Origin: CAYVQE01 sp964633205
Lineage (GTDB): Bacteria > Myxococcota > B64-G9
Reading direction: 5' to 3'
NCBI GenBank assembly: GCA_964633205.1
Contig: CAZWFN010000018.1
Location: forward strand, 1-62,055
DNA: 62,055 nucleotides
Part shown: piece after piece, positions 8,631 to 16,281 of the stretch
How the letters are laid out: each line of letters begins with the position of its first letter
Numbering within the stretch: position 1 is the first letter of the stretch
Translations under genes and position numbers: made by a program
Notes under the pieces: generated by a model
Databases searched by the model: none
What the model saw: only the letters and a program-made list of their open reading frames with translations
What the model was told of the DNA's origin: nothing

Positions 8631-8819
8631 TCAGCGGCCGCTGCCGGTCAGCAGGTAGATGGCGAAGGAGGCCAGCCAGTGGCTGCCGCCGTAGCCGGAA
8701 TCGAACATCTGCCCCAGCCCGGCGTCGCGGTGGCGCACGGCCAGCCGGCGGTAGGCGGCCCGGCGCGGGTGGCCGGCGGGCAGGGCGTTGGCCAGCCCGG
8801 CGAAGCACCAGGCACAGGG
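8631..8819 (-). pseudogene. C-terminal remnant of a DUF2891-family gene
   Basis: Reading leftward, 62 codons encode AWCFAGLANALPAGHPRR, then RRLAVRHRDAGLG, then GYGGSHWLASFAIYLLTG and a stop. This matches the C-terminal pattern of DUF2891 proteins (AW..A.ALP.GHP.R, H..AGL, Y.G.HWLASFA). A TGA at 8820-8822 closes the frame upstream and no start or N-terminal domain exists. The upstream sequence instead encodes, in another frame, a membrane-segment start (MNANELIPTLGLGLTLCLVL, ATG at 8862). The interval 8488-9028 has no other gene that I can support. Confidence 0.7.
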
Positions 8820-9028
8820 TCAGGCCCAGGCCCAGGGTCGGTATCAGCTCGTTCGCGTTCATGGGGACCCAGATTGCTACCGGCGGGGCCCGCGATCCAG
8901 CATTTTCCACCACCCAGCGGGCGCTGCTGAATCCGTGATAGTCCACTTGCGGCGGGCCGGCGGGCGATGGTATCTTGCGCGGACTCAGGCGGGGATGTCG
9001 ACGACTTCAACGAACCTGGAGGGTTTTC

Positions 9029-9835
9029 ATGATGAAAAAGCGATGGCGAGCACTGACGACGGCCTTTGCGATCGTGATCGGCCTGGCCATGCTGTCCGGC
9101 TGCGCCAAGGTGGAGTCCGGCCACGGCGGCGTGATGTGGACGGCCTGGAGCGGCACCCAGGAGGACAGGTACCCCGAGGGCTGGTACTTCGTGGCCCCCT
9201 GGAACAAGATGTACACCTACAACGTGCGCACCCAGGACATGCGCGAGGACCTGCACGTGCTGGCCAATAACGGCCTGAGCATCAAGCTGGAGACCTCGGT
9301 GCGCTACCGGACCAAGCCCGACGAGCTGTACAAGCTGCACACCACGGTGGGCCCGGACTACTACGAGGTCATCCTGGCGCCGGCCATCCGCTCGGTGGCC
9401 CGCGAGGTCGGCGGCCGCTACACGCCCGAGCAGATCTACTCCACCAAGCGCGGCTCGGTGGAGGAGATGATCTTCGAGCTGACCAAGAAGTCGGTCGCAG
9501 ATCGGCCGGTGGAGCTGGAGGCCATCCTGATCCGCAACGTGGATCTGCCGGCCAAGCTCAAGAACGCCATCAACGAGAAGCTCGAGGAGGAGCAGCGGGC
9601 GCTGAAGATGGAGTTCACCCTGCAGCGCGAGCAGCAGGAGGCCGAGCGCAAGCGCATCGAGGCCGAGGGCGTGGCCCGGCGCAACCAGATCATCACCGGG
9701 TCGATCAACGAACAGCTCCTGCGCTACAAGGGGGTCGAGGTCACCGAGGCCCTGTCCACCTCGACCAACGCCAAGGTGGTCATCATCGGCGGCGGCAAGG
9801 ACGGGCTGCCGGTGATCCTCAGCACCGAGAAGTAA
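9029..9835 (+). CDS. SPFH/prohibitin-domain lipoprotein
   Basis: A 268-residue protein starting at ATG 9029 (or 9032) after GGAGGG. The lipoprotein signal ends AMLSGCAKVESG. An SPFH (band 7/prohibitin) domain follows: GVMWTAWSGTQEDRYPEGWY, LANNGLSIKLETSVRYR, APAIRSVAREVGGRYTPEQIY. Then comes a helical Glu/Arg-rich coiled coil (EEEQRALKMEFTLQREQQEAE) and the conserved end ALSTSTNAKVVIIGGGKDGL. Such proteins form large membrane-associated rings that scaffold proteases or microdomains. The lipid anchor in place of a transmembrane start puts it on the periplasmic side. Confidence 0.88.
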   Translation: MMKKRWRALTTAFAIVIGLAMLSGCAKVESGHGGVMWTAWSGTQEDRYPEGWYFVAPWNKMYTYNVRTQDMREDLHVLANNGLSIKLETSVRYRTKPDELYKLHTTVGPDYYEVILAPAIRSVAREVGGRYTPEQIYSTKRGSVEEMIFELTKKSVADRPVELEAILIRNVDLPAKLKNAINEKLEEEQRALKMEFTLQREQQEAERKRIEAEGVARRNQIITGSINEQLLRYKGVEVTEALSTSTNAKVVIIGGGKDGLPVILSTEK

Positions 9836-9840
9836 CGGCA

Positions 9841-10257
9841 GTGAACGCGCTCATGCGAGTGGGCGGCGCGCTGCTGCTGGCCGCCGGGCTGGCCGGCTGC
9901 GGCGGCGGCGACTGCGAGCCCGAGCCGGACACCGCTCCGCCGCAGGTGCTGCGCACCGAGCCGGCCGCCGGCGCGGTGGGCGTCGACCCGGGCACCCGGC
10001 TGCGGGTGTGGTTCGACGAGCCGGTCGACAACCAGCGGGCGGTCTGGGACGACCAGCTCTACCTGCTGCGGCCCGACGGGGTGGCCCTGTACGGCAACGG
10101 CTCCTACGACCTGCAGGCCCGCCAGGCCACCCTGGCGCTGGCCGCCGCGCTGCTGCCGGGTACCACCTACGAGGCGGTGCTCGAGCGCGGCGTCTGCGAC
10201 CTGGCCGGCAACTGCACCACCGCCGCCTACCGCTGGAGCTTCACCATCGCCGACTGA
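9841..10257 (+). CDS. Lipoprotein with a single bacterial Ig-like (Big_5 type) domain
   Basis: Begins at GTG 9841 (ATG 9853 also possible), only five bases after the SPFH stop. The signal ends AAGLAGCGGGDC. The 138-residue product is essentially one domain: DTAPPQVLRTEPAAGAVGVD, then RVWFDEPVD, then PGTTYEAVLERGVCDLAGN and RWSFTIAD. This is the pattern of the SbsA-like Ig domain that often repeats in surface proteins. A single-domain lipoprotein is unusually small for this class. Confidence 0.78.
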   Translation: MNALMRVGGALLLAAGLAGCGGGDCEPEPDTAPPQVLRTEPAAGAVGVDPGTRLRVWFDEPVDNQRAVWDDQLYLLRPDGVALYGNGSYDLQARQATLALAAALLPGTTYEAVLERGVCDLAGNCTTAAYRWSFTIAD

Positions 10258-10286
10258 GCACCGGTGGAGCCGGTGCGGGAGGAGCC

Positions 10287-11309
10287 ATGAGCCGAGACGA
10301 GCTGCGGCTGGCCGTCTGCGGCGCCACCGGGGTGGTGGGCCGCGAGATGATCCAGATTCTGGCCCAGCGCAAGTTCCCGCTGGCCGAGCTGCGCCTGCTG
10401 GCCTCGGAGCGCTCGCGTGGCGAGTGCATCGAGTTCGGCGACGATGAGCTGACCGTCGAGCCGCTCACCGAGGCCGCGCTCGCGGGGCTGGACCTGGTCC
10501 TGTTCTCGGCCGGCGGCGCGGTGTCCGAGCGCTTCGCCCCGGTGGCGGCCGCGGCCGGGGCGGTGGTGATCGACAACACCTCGGCCTTCCGCATGCAGCC
10601 CGACGTGCCGCTGGTGGTGCCCGAGGTCAACCCCGAGGACCTGGCCGGCTTCGCCGAGCGGCGCATCGTGGCCAACCCCAACTGCTCGACCATCCAGCTG
10701 GTGCTGGCGCTGGCGCCGATCGCGGCCGCGGCCGGGCTGCGCCGGGTGGCGGTGGCCACCTACCAGTCGGTCAGCGGCGCCGGACGCAGCGGGGTCGAGG
10801 AGCTGGAGCGCCAGTCGATCGGGGTGTTCAACCTCAAGCCGCTGGTGGTCGAGCGCTTCGAGCGCCAGATCGCCTTCAACTGCCTGCCCTGCATCGACCG
10901 CTTCATGGACGACGGCTACACCTTCGAAGAGCGCAAGATGATCGACGAGACGCGCAAGATCCTGCACCGGCCCGAGCTGCGGGTCACCGCCACCTGCGTC
11001 CGGGTGCCGGTGTTCTACGCCCATGCCGAGGCGGTCAACGTCGAGTGCGAGCGCGAGCTCGGCGCCGCCGAGGCCCGGGCCCTGCTGGCCGAGTCACCCG
11101 GGCTGCGGTTGATGGACGACCCGGCCGCCGGCGTCTACCCCACCCCGATCGACGCCGCCGGCGCGGACGAGACCCTGGTGGGCCGGGTGCGCCAGGACGT
11201 GTCGCAGGACCGCGGGCTGGAGCTGTGGCTGGTGGCCGACAACGTGCGCAAGGGCGCCGCGCTCAACGCGGTGCAGATCGCCGAGCTGCTGGCCCGCGAT
11301 TACCTGTGA
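10287..11309 (+). CDS. asd: Aspartate-semialdehyde dehydrogenase
   Basis: A 340-residue enzyme making aspartate semialdehyde for Lys/Thr/Met and diaminopimelate synthesis. The N-terminal NADP fold is VCGATGVVGREMIQIL. The catalytic cysteine is residue 133 in NPNCSTIQL. The region VSGAGRSGVEEL and the substrate-binding part FYAHAEAVNVE, with its His, are intact. It ends NVRKGAALNAVQIAELL. The ATG at 10287 has GGAGGAG upstream. It stands between envelope genes without an obvious pathway operon. Confidence 0.95.
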   Translation: MSRDELRLAVCGATGVVGREMIQILAQRKFPLAELRLLASERSRGECIEFGDDELTVEPLTEAALAGLDLVLFSAGGAVSERFAPVAAAAGAVVIDNTSAFRMQPDVPLVVPEVNPEDLAGFAERRIVANPNCSTIQLVLALAPIAAAAGLRRVAVATYQSVSGAGRSGVEELERQSIGVFNLKPLVVERFERQIAFNCLPCIDRFMDDGYTFEERKMIDETRKILHRPELRVTATCVRVPVFYAHAEAVNVECERELGAAEARALLAESPGLRLMDDPAAGVYPTPIDAAGADETLVGRVRQDVSQDRGLELWLVADNVRKGAALNAVQIAELLARDYL

Positions 11310-11311
11310 GC

Positions 11312-11326
11312 CTGACAAATTGTCAG
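11312..11326. promoter_or_regulatory. Palindrome downstream of asd
   Basis: CTGACAA-A-TTGTCAG is a perfect 7-base-arm palindrome two bases after the asd stop. It could be an operator for the gene at 11521 or a weak hairpin; no T-run follows. A TTGACA at 11353-11358 has no convincing -10. Confidence 0.35.
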
Positions 11327-11520
11327 CCGATGCGGGCCGGGGACGGCCCCGATTGACAAAAGAGCAATCCCCGCTGCCCGGCCTTCGCCGGTCGGCTGAA
11401 TATTCCTCGGTAAAACGAGCCCATGCGAAGGGGCTCGGGCGGGTCCGGGTGGCACGCAACTTGCGAAAAGCCATCGAAACGGGTTAGCTTCGGCTCGACT
11501 TGAACACGAGGGACACATCG

Positions 11521-13488
11521 ATGAGACGCTGGTTTTCGCTTTTGCCGATCGCACTGCTGCTCGGCCCCGCGGCCGGGGCCACCGAGTACGAGCTGGAGGC
11601 CAACCTGCTCAGCCCGGCCAACGAGCGGCCCTGGATCAACATCGCCGACTGCGAGGAGCTCGGCGGCGACGACGAGGGGCCCGAGCTGCGCCTGGGTTGG
11701 GCGCTGCCGGCCGGCTTGCCGGCCACCTGGCTCAACCCCCAGGAGGCCGACGTGTTCATCTCCTCCAGCGAGACCTGCTCCGCGGTCACCTTCGAGATCG
11801 GCGAGACGGCCGAGGCCGGCTCCGACGTGACCATCGAGGAGGGCCAGGTCGAGGGCGAGTTCCCGGTGCTGGACGTGGAGACCTATACCCTGGCCGACCT
11901 GATCGACGACAGCGAGTTCGACTGCGGCGGGGCCACCGAGGGCGATCACTACCTGTGCCTGGCCTGGGAGTTCACCTACACCAACCAGGTGGGCAACGAC
12001 GTCACCGACAGCTACTACGCCGCGGCCGAGATCCGCATCGACCTGGTGCCGCCGGGGGTGCCGGCCCTGGACGAGGTGGAAGGCGGCGAGAAGAACCTCA
12101 AGGTCTACTGGACCGAGCCGGGCGACGACGACGTGGCCGGCTACGTGGTCTACTGGCGCGAGGCCGGCGCCGGCGACGACGCCTGGCAGAACAAGGTCGA
12201 GGCCGGCGAGAACGCCGACAACACCACCATCACCGGGCTGACCAACGGCACCAGCTACGAGGTGACCGTGGCCGCCTACGACCAGGCCGAGAACGAGGGC
12301 GATGCGGTGGATCCCCCGGTGAACGGCATCCCGACGCCGATCCAGGACGGCTACGAGCACTACCGCGAGGCCGGCGGCTCGGAGCAGGGGGGCTTTTGCT
12401 TCGTGGCCACCGCGGCCTACGGCGCCTACGATCACGGTATGGTGCGCGAGCTGCGCGGGCTGCGCGACGAGGTGCTGGCGCCGACCGCGGCCGGCCGGGC
12501 CTTCGTCGACGCCTACTACCGCTTCGGCCCCCGCTGGGCCCGCGCCATCCGCCACCACGACACCGCCCGCGGCGCAGCCCGCTGGGCACTGGCGCCGGTG
12601 GCCGGTCTGGCCGCGCTGCGCCACGCCGGGCCGGCCGAGTGGCTGCTGCTGGCCGCGGCCCTGCTGCTGGCCGGCTGGCTGCTGCTGCGCTTGCGCCGCT
12701 GGCTGGCCGCGGCGGTGCGCCGGGCCGGGCCGGCCGGGCTGGCGCTGGCGATCGGGTTGGCCGCGCTGGGCGCCGGCCCCCCCGCCGAGGCCCAGGGCTT
12801 GCAGCCGCTGGATTCGGGCGAGCCGCTGGTGGCCGAGTCCATCCCCAACCACCAGCTGCAGCTGCGCTTCGGCCCCTACCACCCGGCGGTCGACAGCGAG
12901 TCCGGCCTGAGCGGCGAGCCCTTCCGCGAGATCTACGGCTCGGGCTCGGAGCTGCTGTTCGAGATCGGCTACGACTGGCAGATCTGGCGCGGCTTCGGCG
13001 CGGTCAGCGCCGGGGCCTCGTTCGGCTTCGTGCAGTACCTGGGCAAGGGCCTGACCGAGGACGGGGCCAAGTCGTCGGACACCACCACCTTCAACCTGGT
13101 GCCGCTGCGGCTGACCGCCGGCTACCACTTCACCAAGCTCGACGAGTGGTGGGAGGTGCCGCTGGTGCCCTACGTGCAGGGCGGGCTGTCGTACTACATC
13201 TGGTGGGCCACCGACGGGGTGGGCGACGTGGCCAAGTGGGACGACCCCGAGGGCGGCAGCGACGAGGCCCTGGGCGGCATCTTCGGGCTGCACCTGGGCG
13301 TGGGCCTGAAGCTGCTGCTGGACTGGCTGGACCACTCGGCCGCGCTGGGCTTCGAGGAGCAGACCGGGGTCATCAACACCTTCCTGTTCGCCGAGTACGA
13401 GATCTCCTGGGTCGACGGCTTCGGCGCCGGCGGCCACATGCCGCTGGGTGACGAGACCTTCATGTTCGGTCTGATGTTCGAGTTCTGA
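11521..13488 (+). CDS. Fusion of an FN3/CFI-box sorted protein with an outer-membrane beta-barrel
   Basis: A 655-residue frame with two secretory modules. Module 1 has a signal peptide (FSLLPIALLLGPAAGATEY), a beta domain, a fibronectin-type III domain (about residues 175-275), the motif GFCFVATAAYG (291-301), a hydrophobic segment (about 374-392) and an Arg cluster. This is the layout of C-terminal sorting tags of the CFI-box type. Module 2 begins right after with a second signal-like stretch (about 399-425, RAGPAGLALAIGLAALG ending PPAEAQG) and continues as a beta-barrel (about 430-655) ending MFGLMFEF. The two modules resemble the adjacent Myxococcus genes of the MXAN_2561/MXAN_2562 families. 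No stop or strong internal ribosome site separates them; GTG at 12715 is the only plausible internal start. Confidence 0.8.
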   Translation: MRRWFSLLPIALLLGPAAGATEYELEANLLSPANERPWINIADCEELGGDDEGPELRLGWALPAGLPATWLNPQEADVFISSSETCSAVTFEIGETAEAGSDVTIEEGQVEGEFPVLDVETYTLADLIDDSEFDCGGATEGDHYLCLAWEFTYTNQVGNDVTDSYYAAAEIRIDLVPPGVPALDEVEGGEKNLKVYWTEPGDDDVAGYVVYWREAGAGDDAWQNKVEAGENADNTTITGLTNGTSYEVTVAAYDQAENEGDAVDPPVNGIPTPIQDGYEHYREAGGSEQGGFCFVATAAYGAYDHGMVRELRGLRDEVLAPTAAGRAFVDAYYRFGPRWARAIRHHDTARGAARWALAPVAGLAALRHAGPAEWLLLAAALLLAGWLLLRLRRWLAAAVRRAGPAGLALAIGLAALGAGPPAEAQGLQPLDSGEPLVAESIPNHQLQLRFGPYHPAVDSESGLSGEPFREIYGSGSELLFEIGYDWQIWRGFGAVSAGASFGFVQYLGKGLTEDGAKSSDTTTFNLVPLRLTAGYHFTKLDEWWEVPLVPYVQGGLSYYIWWATDGVGDVAKWDDPEGGSDEALGGIFGLHLGVGLKLLLDWLDHSAALGFEEQTGVINTFLFAEYEISWVDGFGAGGHMPLGDETFMFGLMFEF

Positions 13489-13513
13489 TCGGGCATGGCG
13501 CTGCCGACAAGCG

Positions 13514-14344
13514 ATGAAAGAGAAAGCAGCGGGACAGTTTCTGCTCGAGCTGGCCTACGATGGCACCGATTTCTGTGGCTGGCAGGTGCAGCCCGGGCAG
13601 CGCTCGGTGCAGGCGGTGCTGGAGGAGGCCTTCGCCCGCATGACCGGGCTGGCCGCCCGGGCCCGGGCGGCCAGCCGCACCGATGCCGGGGTGCACGCCC
13701 GCGGCCAGCTCGCCTGCCTGCCCGATACGGGCCGCCACCAACCGGACGCGCTGCGCCAGGGGCTCAACCACCACCTGCCGGCCGATGCGGCGGTGCGCGC
13801 GGTGCGCCGGGTGGCGGCCGATTTCGCCCCGCGGCGGGCGGCCCGCGGCAAGCACTACCGCTACACCATCCACAACCACCCGGCCCGGCCGGTGCTCGAG
13901 CGCGGCCGCCGCTGGCACCTGGCCTATGCCCTGGACGAGCGAGCCATGCAGCGGGCCGCCGCCGCCCTGCTGGGCGAGCACGACTTCTCCGCCCTGCGCG
14001 GCGCCGGCTGCTGCGCCCGCCACCCGGTGCGCCGCATCGACGCCATCCGCTGGCAGCGCTCCGGCGAGGCGCTGATGCTCGACGTCTGGGGCCGGGCCTT
14101 TCTCAAGCAGATGGTGCGCAACATCGCCGGCTCCTGCGTCGAGATCGGCCGCGGCCGCTGGCCGGCCGCGCGCATGACGCAGATCATGAACAGCCGTGAC
14201 CGCCGCCGCGCCGGGCCCACCGCCCCGGCCCGCGGGCTGTGCCTGGAGCGCATCTACCTCGACGAGGATGCTTATCAATCCGCCTGCCGGCAGGCCGAAT
14301 CTTTCGAGCCCAAAAAAACTCCGTCGCCTCTTGACTCGGAGTGA
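13514..14344 (+). CDS. truA: tRNA pseudouridine(38-40) synthase
   Basis: A 276-residue enzyme that isomerises uridines at 38-40 in the tRNA anticodon stem-loop. Motifs: LELAYDGTDFCGWQ at the N-terminus, the catalytic Asp57 in ASRTDAGVHA, KHYRYTIHN, DFSALRGAGC and VWGRAFLKQMVRNIAGS. The C-terminal tail (RQAESFEPKKTPSPLDSE) is non-conserved. The ATG at 13514 follows the upstream stop by 25 bases. Confidence 0.93.
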   Translation: MKEKAAGQFLLELAYDGTDFCGWQVQPGQRSVQAVLEEAFARMTGLAARARAASRTDAGVHARGQLACLPDTGRHQPDALRQGLNHHLPADAAVRAVRRVAADFAPRRAARGKHYRYTIHNHPARPVLERGRRWHLAYALDERAMQRAAAALLGEHDFSALRGAGCCARHPVRRIDAIRWQRSGEALMLDVWGRAFLKQMVRNIAGSCVEIGRGRWPAARMTQIMNSRDRRRAGPTAPARGLCLERIYLDEDAYQSACRQAESFEPKKTPSPLDSE

Positions 14345-14359
14345 GCCCTGTCACATTCT
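14331..14359 (+). promoter_or_regulatory. Candidate promoter for the kai cluster
   Basis: TTGACT (14331-14336), a 17-base spacer and CATTCT (14354-14359) overlap the end of truA. Transcription from here would start close to the ATG at 14365. The -10 match is weak (3 of 6). Confidence 0.35.
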
Positions 14360-14364
14360 TTCGG

Positions 14365-14487
14365 ATGAACGAGCAAGCCGCGGAGCAAGCCGCGGAGCAA
14401 GCCGCGGAGCAAGCCGCGGAGCAAGCCCCCGGCCTTGTGCACCCAGCACGGATAGCGATCCGGGGGCACCATGCCCGATCCCCATAG
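14365..14487 (+). CDS. Possible leader peptide of EQAA repeats overlapping kaiC
   Basis: Forty codons: M-N, four EQAA units, EQAPGLVHPARIAIRG, then HHARSP and TAG. The frame ends at 14487, 17 bases inside kaiC (ATG 14471) in a different frame. A -10-like box ends six bases upstream of the ATG, which would make the message leaderless. The EQAA units come from a 12-base tandem repeat. Overlap with kaiC suggests translational coupling or attenuation, but the peptide may not be made. Confidence 0.35.
   Translation: MNEQAAEQAAEQAAEQAAEQAPGLVHPARIAIRGHHARSP
14371..14427. repeat. 12-base tandem repeat, 4.75 copies
   Basis: GAGCAAGCCGCG is repeated four times without change and followed by GAGCAAGCC, immediately upstream of kaiC. 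The perfect identity of the units suggests recent slippage expansion, so copy number may differ between strains. Confidence 0.95.
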
Positions 14488-15982
14488 CGGCAGTACAATC
14501 GAACCCGTACCCATCGCCAAGGTGCCCAGCGGCGTGGCCGGGCTGGACGAGATCCTGCACGGCGGCCTGCCGGCCGGGCGCACCACCGTGGTGGCCGGTG
14601 GGCCGGGCTCGGGCAAGACCGTGCTCGGGGTGCAGTTCGCCCACCACGGAGCGGTCGCCGGCGAGCCGGCGCTGCTGGTCTCGTTCGAGGAGCGGGCCGC
14701 CGCGCTGCGCCGCAACGCCCGGGCGCTGGGCCTGGACCTGGCGGCGCAGGAGCGAGCCGGCCGGCTGTTCGTGCTCGACTCGCGGCCCGACGCGGCCGCG
14801 GTGCACGCCGGCGATTTCGCCATCGACGGCCTGCTGGCCATCCTGGCCGGCCAGGCCGCGGCCATCGGCGCCCGGCGGCTGGTGATCGACGCCCTCGACG
14901 TGCTGCTGCGGCTGTTCGCCGATCCGGCCCGGGCCCGCGACCAGCTCCAGCGCCTGTTCGCCTGGCTGGACGAGCAGGGCCTGACCAGCGTGCTGACGGT
15001 GCGGGCCAGCGAGGATCCCGCGGCCGGCGCCGAGGAGCACTTCATGGAGTTCGCCGCCGACTGCCTGCTGCGGCTGGACCAGCGGGTCTCCGGCCAGGTC
15101 AGCACCCGCCGGCTGCGGGTGGTCAAGCTGCGCGGCTCGGGCTACGGCAGCAACGAGTATCCCTGCCTGATCAGCAGCCGCGGGCTGCGGCTGCTGCCGG
15201 TCAGCGAGCTGGCGCTGGAGCAGGGGCTGGGCCCGCCGCTGGCGACCGGCGAGCCGACCCTGGACAGCATGCTGGGCGGCGGGCTGCGCCGCGGCGCCAG
15301 CCTGCTGGTCAGCGGCATGAGCGGCACCGGCAAGACCGCCCTGCTGTTCACCTTCGCCCGGGCCGCCTGCGACCGCGGCGAGCGGGTGCTCTACGTCAGC
15401 TTCGAGGAGTCGCCGCCCAGCCTGCTGGCCGGAATGGCCAGCCTGGGCATCGAGCTGCAGCCGCTGCTGGAAGCGAGCTGCCTGCAGCTGGAGTGCCGGG
15501 TGCCCGAGTCGGACGGCACCGAGGGCCACCTGGTGCGGCTGCTGGAGCTGCTCGACGCGGCCCCCTGCGAACACCTGGTGGTCGACTCCATCTCGGCCTG
15601 CCGGCGCATGGGCTCCGAGCAGGCGGCCTACGAGCTGCTGGTGCGCCTGATCAGCCTGGCCCGCCAGCGCGGGGTGACCGTGCTGTTGAGCGACCAGCTC
15701 GGCGAGAGCGGTTCCGATCTCGGCTTCAGCGCCTCGTCGCTGCTGGACGCGACCGTGCTGCTGCGCTACGTCGACGTCGGGGCCGCGGTCGAGCGGGTGG
15801 TGCTGGTGGTCAAGGCGCGCGGCATGGCCCACTCCAACCAGCACCATCGCTTCCGCTTGAGCGGCGCCGGGCTCGAGGTGCTGGAGCCGATCGCCGTCCC
15901 GCGCCGGTCGCACAGCGCCGGCGGACCGGGCGATCGGATCCCGGCGCCGGCGGCCGGCGAAGCGGGGGACGACCGATCATGA
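14471..15982 (+). CDS. kaiC: KaiC-family double-domain ATPase/kinase
   Basis: A 503-residue tandem RecA-like protein. CI has Walker A GGPGSGKT (43-50) and the paired Glu73-Glu74. CII has GMSGTGKT (282-289) and Glu312-Glu313. The CI/CII order and length match KaiC (about 520). In CII, the segment aligned with the cyanobacterial Ser431-Thr432 phosphosite dyad reads FSASSLLDATVLLRYVD, giving a Ser422-Ser423 dyad; this alignment was made by eye. The family hydrolyses ATP and autophosphorylates in a slow cycle. KARGMAHSNQHHRF near the end corresponds to the RG-SxH region. kaiB follows with an ATGA overlap and no kaiA is visible. The ribosome site (CCGGGGGCACC) is weak, consistent with coupling to the upstream frame. 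Confidence 0.92.
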   Translation: MPDPHSGSTIEPVPIAKVPSGVAGLDEILHGGLPAGRTTVVAGGPGSGKTVLGVQFAHHGAVAGEPALLVSFEERAAALRRNARALGLDLAAQERAGRLFVLDSRPDAAAVHAGDFAIDGLLAILAGQAAAIGARRLVIDALDVLLRLFADPARARDQLQRLFAWLDEQGLTSVLTVRASEDPAAGAEEHFMEFAADCLLRLDQRVSGQVSTRRLRVVKLRGSGYGSNEYPCLISSRGLRLLPVSELALEQGLGPPLATGEPTLDSMLGGGLRRGASLLVSGMSGTGKTALLFTFARAACDRGERVLYVSFEESPPSLLAGMASLGIELQPLLEASCLQLECRVPESDGTEGHLVRLLELLDAAPCEHLVVDSISACRRMGSEQAAYELLVRLISLARQRGVTVLLSDQLGESGSDLGFSASSLLDATVLLRYVDVGAAVERVVLVVKARGMAHSNQHHRFRLSGAGLEVLEPIAVPRRSHSAGGPGDRIPAPAAGEAGDDRS

Positions 15983-16281
15983 CCAGCGGGCAACAGCCGG
16001 CGCGCCACTGGCTGCTGTTCGTCGCCGGCGGCGAGCCCAACTCCACCCGGGCCCGCGAGAACCTGGCGGCGCTGCAGCGCGCCGCCGGGCCGGGCTGTGC
16101 GGTGGAGGTGGTCGACGTGCTGGAGGACTTCCAGCGGGCCCTGGAGCACGACGTGCTGGTCACCCCCAGCCTGATCCAGCTCGAGCCCGCGCCGCGGGTG
16201 ACCGTGCTGGGGGCGCTGAGCGACGCCGAGCGGGTGGCGGCCGCGCTGGGCCTGGAGCTGGAGCCGGGGGACGCGCCGTGA
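15979..16281 (+). CDS. kaiB: KaiB-domain protein
   Basis: A 100-residue protein with the KaiB/thioredoxin-like core: HWLLFVAGGEPNSTRARENL, VEVVDVLEDFQRALEHDVLVTPSLI, and RVTVLGALSDAERVAAALGL. In clocks KaiB switches fold to bind KaiC CI and displace output kinases. The ATPSL-type loop (VTPSLI) is retained. The start ATG at 15979 overlaps the kaiC stop, and its stop overlaps the following kinase start (GTGA), so the three are made from one message. Confidence 0.88.
   Translation: MTSGQQPARHWLLFVAGGEPNSTRARENLAALQRAAGPGCAVEVVDVLEDFQRALEHDVLVTPSLIQLEPAPRVTVLGALSDAERVAAALGLELEPGDAP

Noticed and set aside
14371..14427. Possible short CRISPR-like array
   Set aside because: The units are contiguous 12-mers with no spacers and no cas genes; it is a simple tandem repeat.
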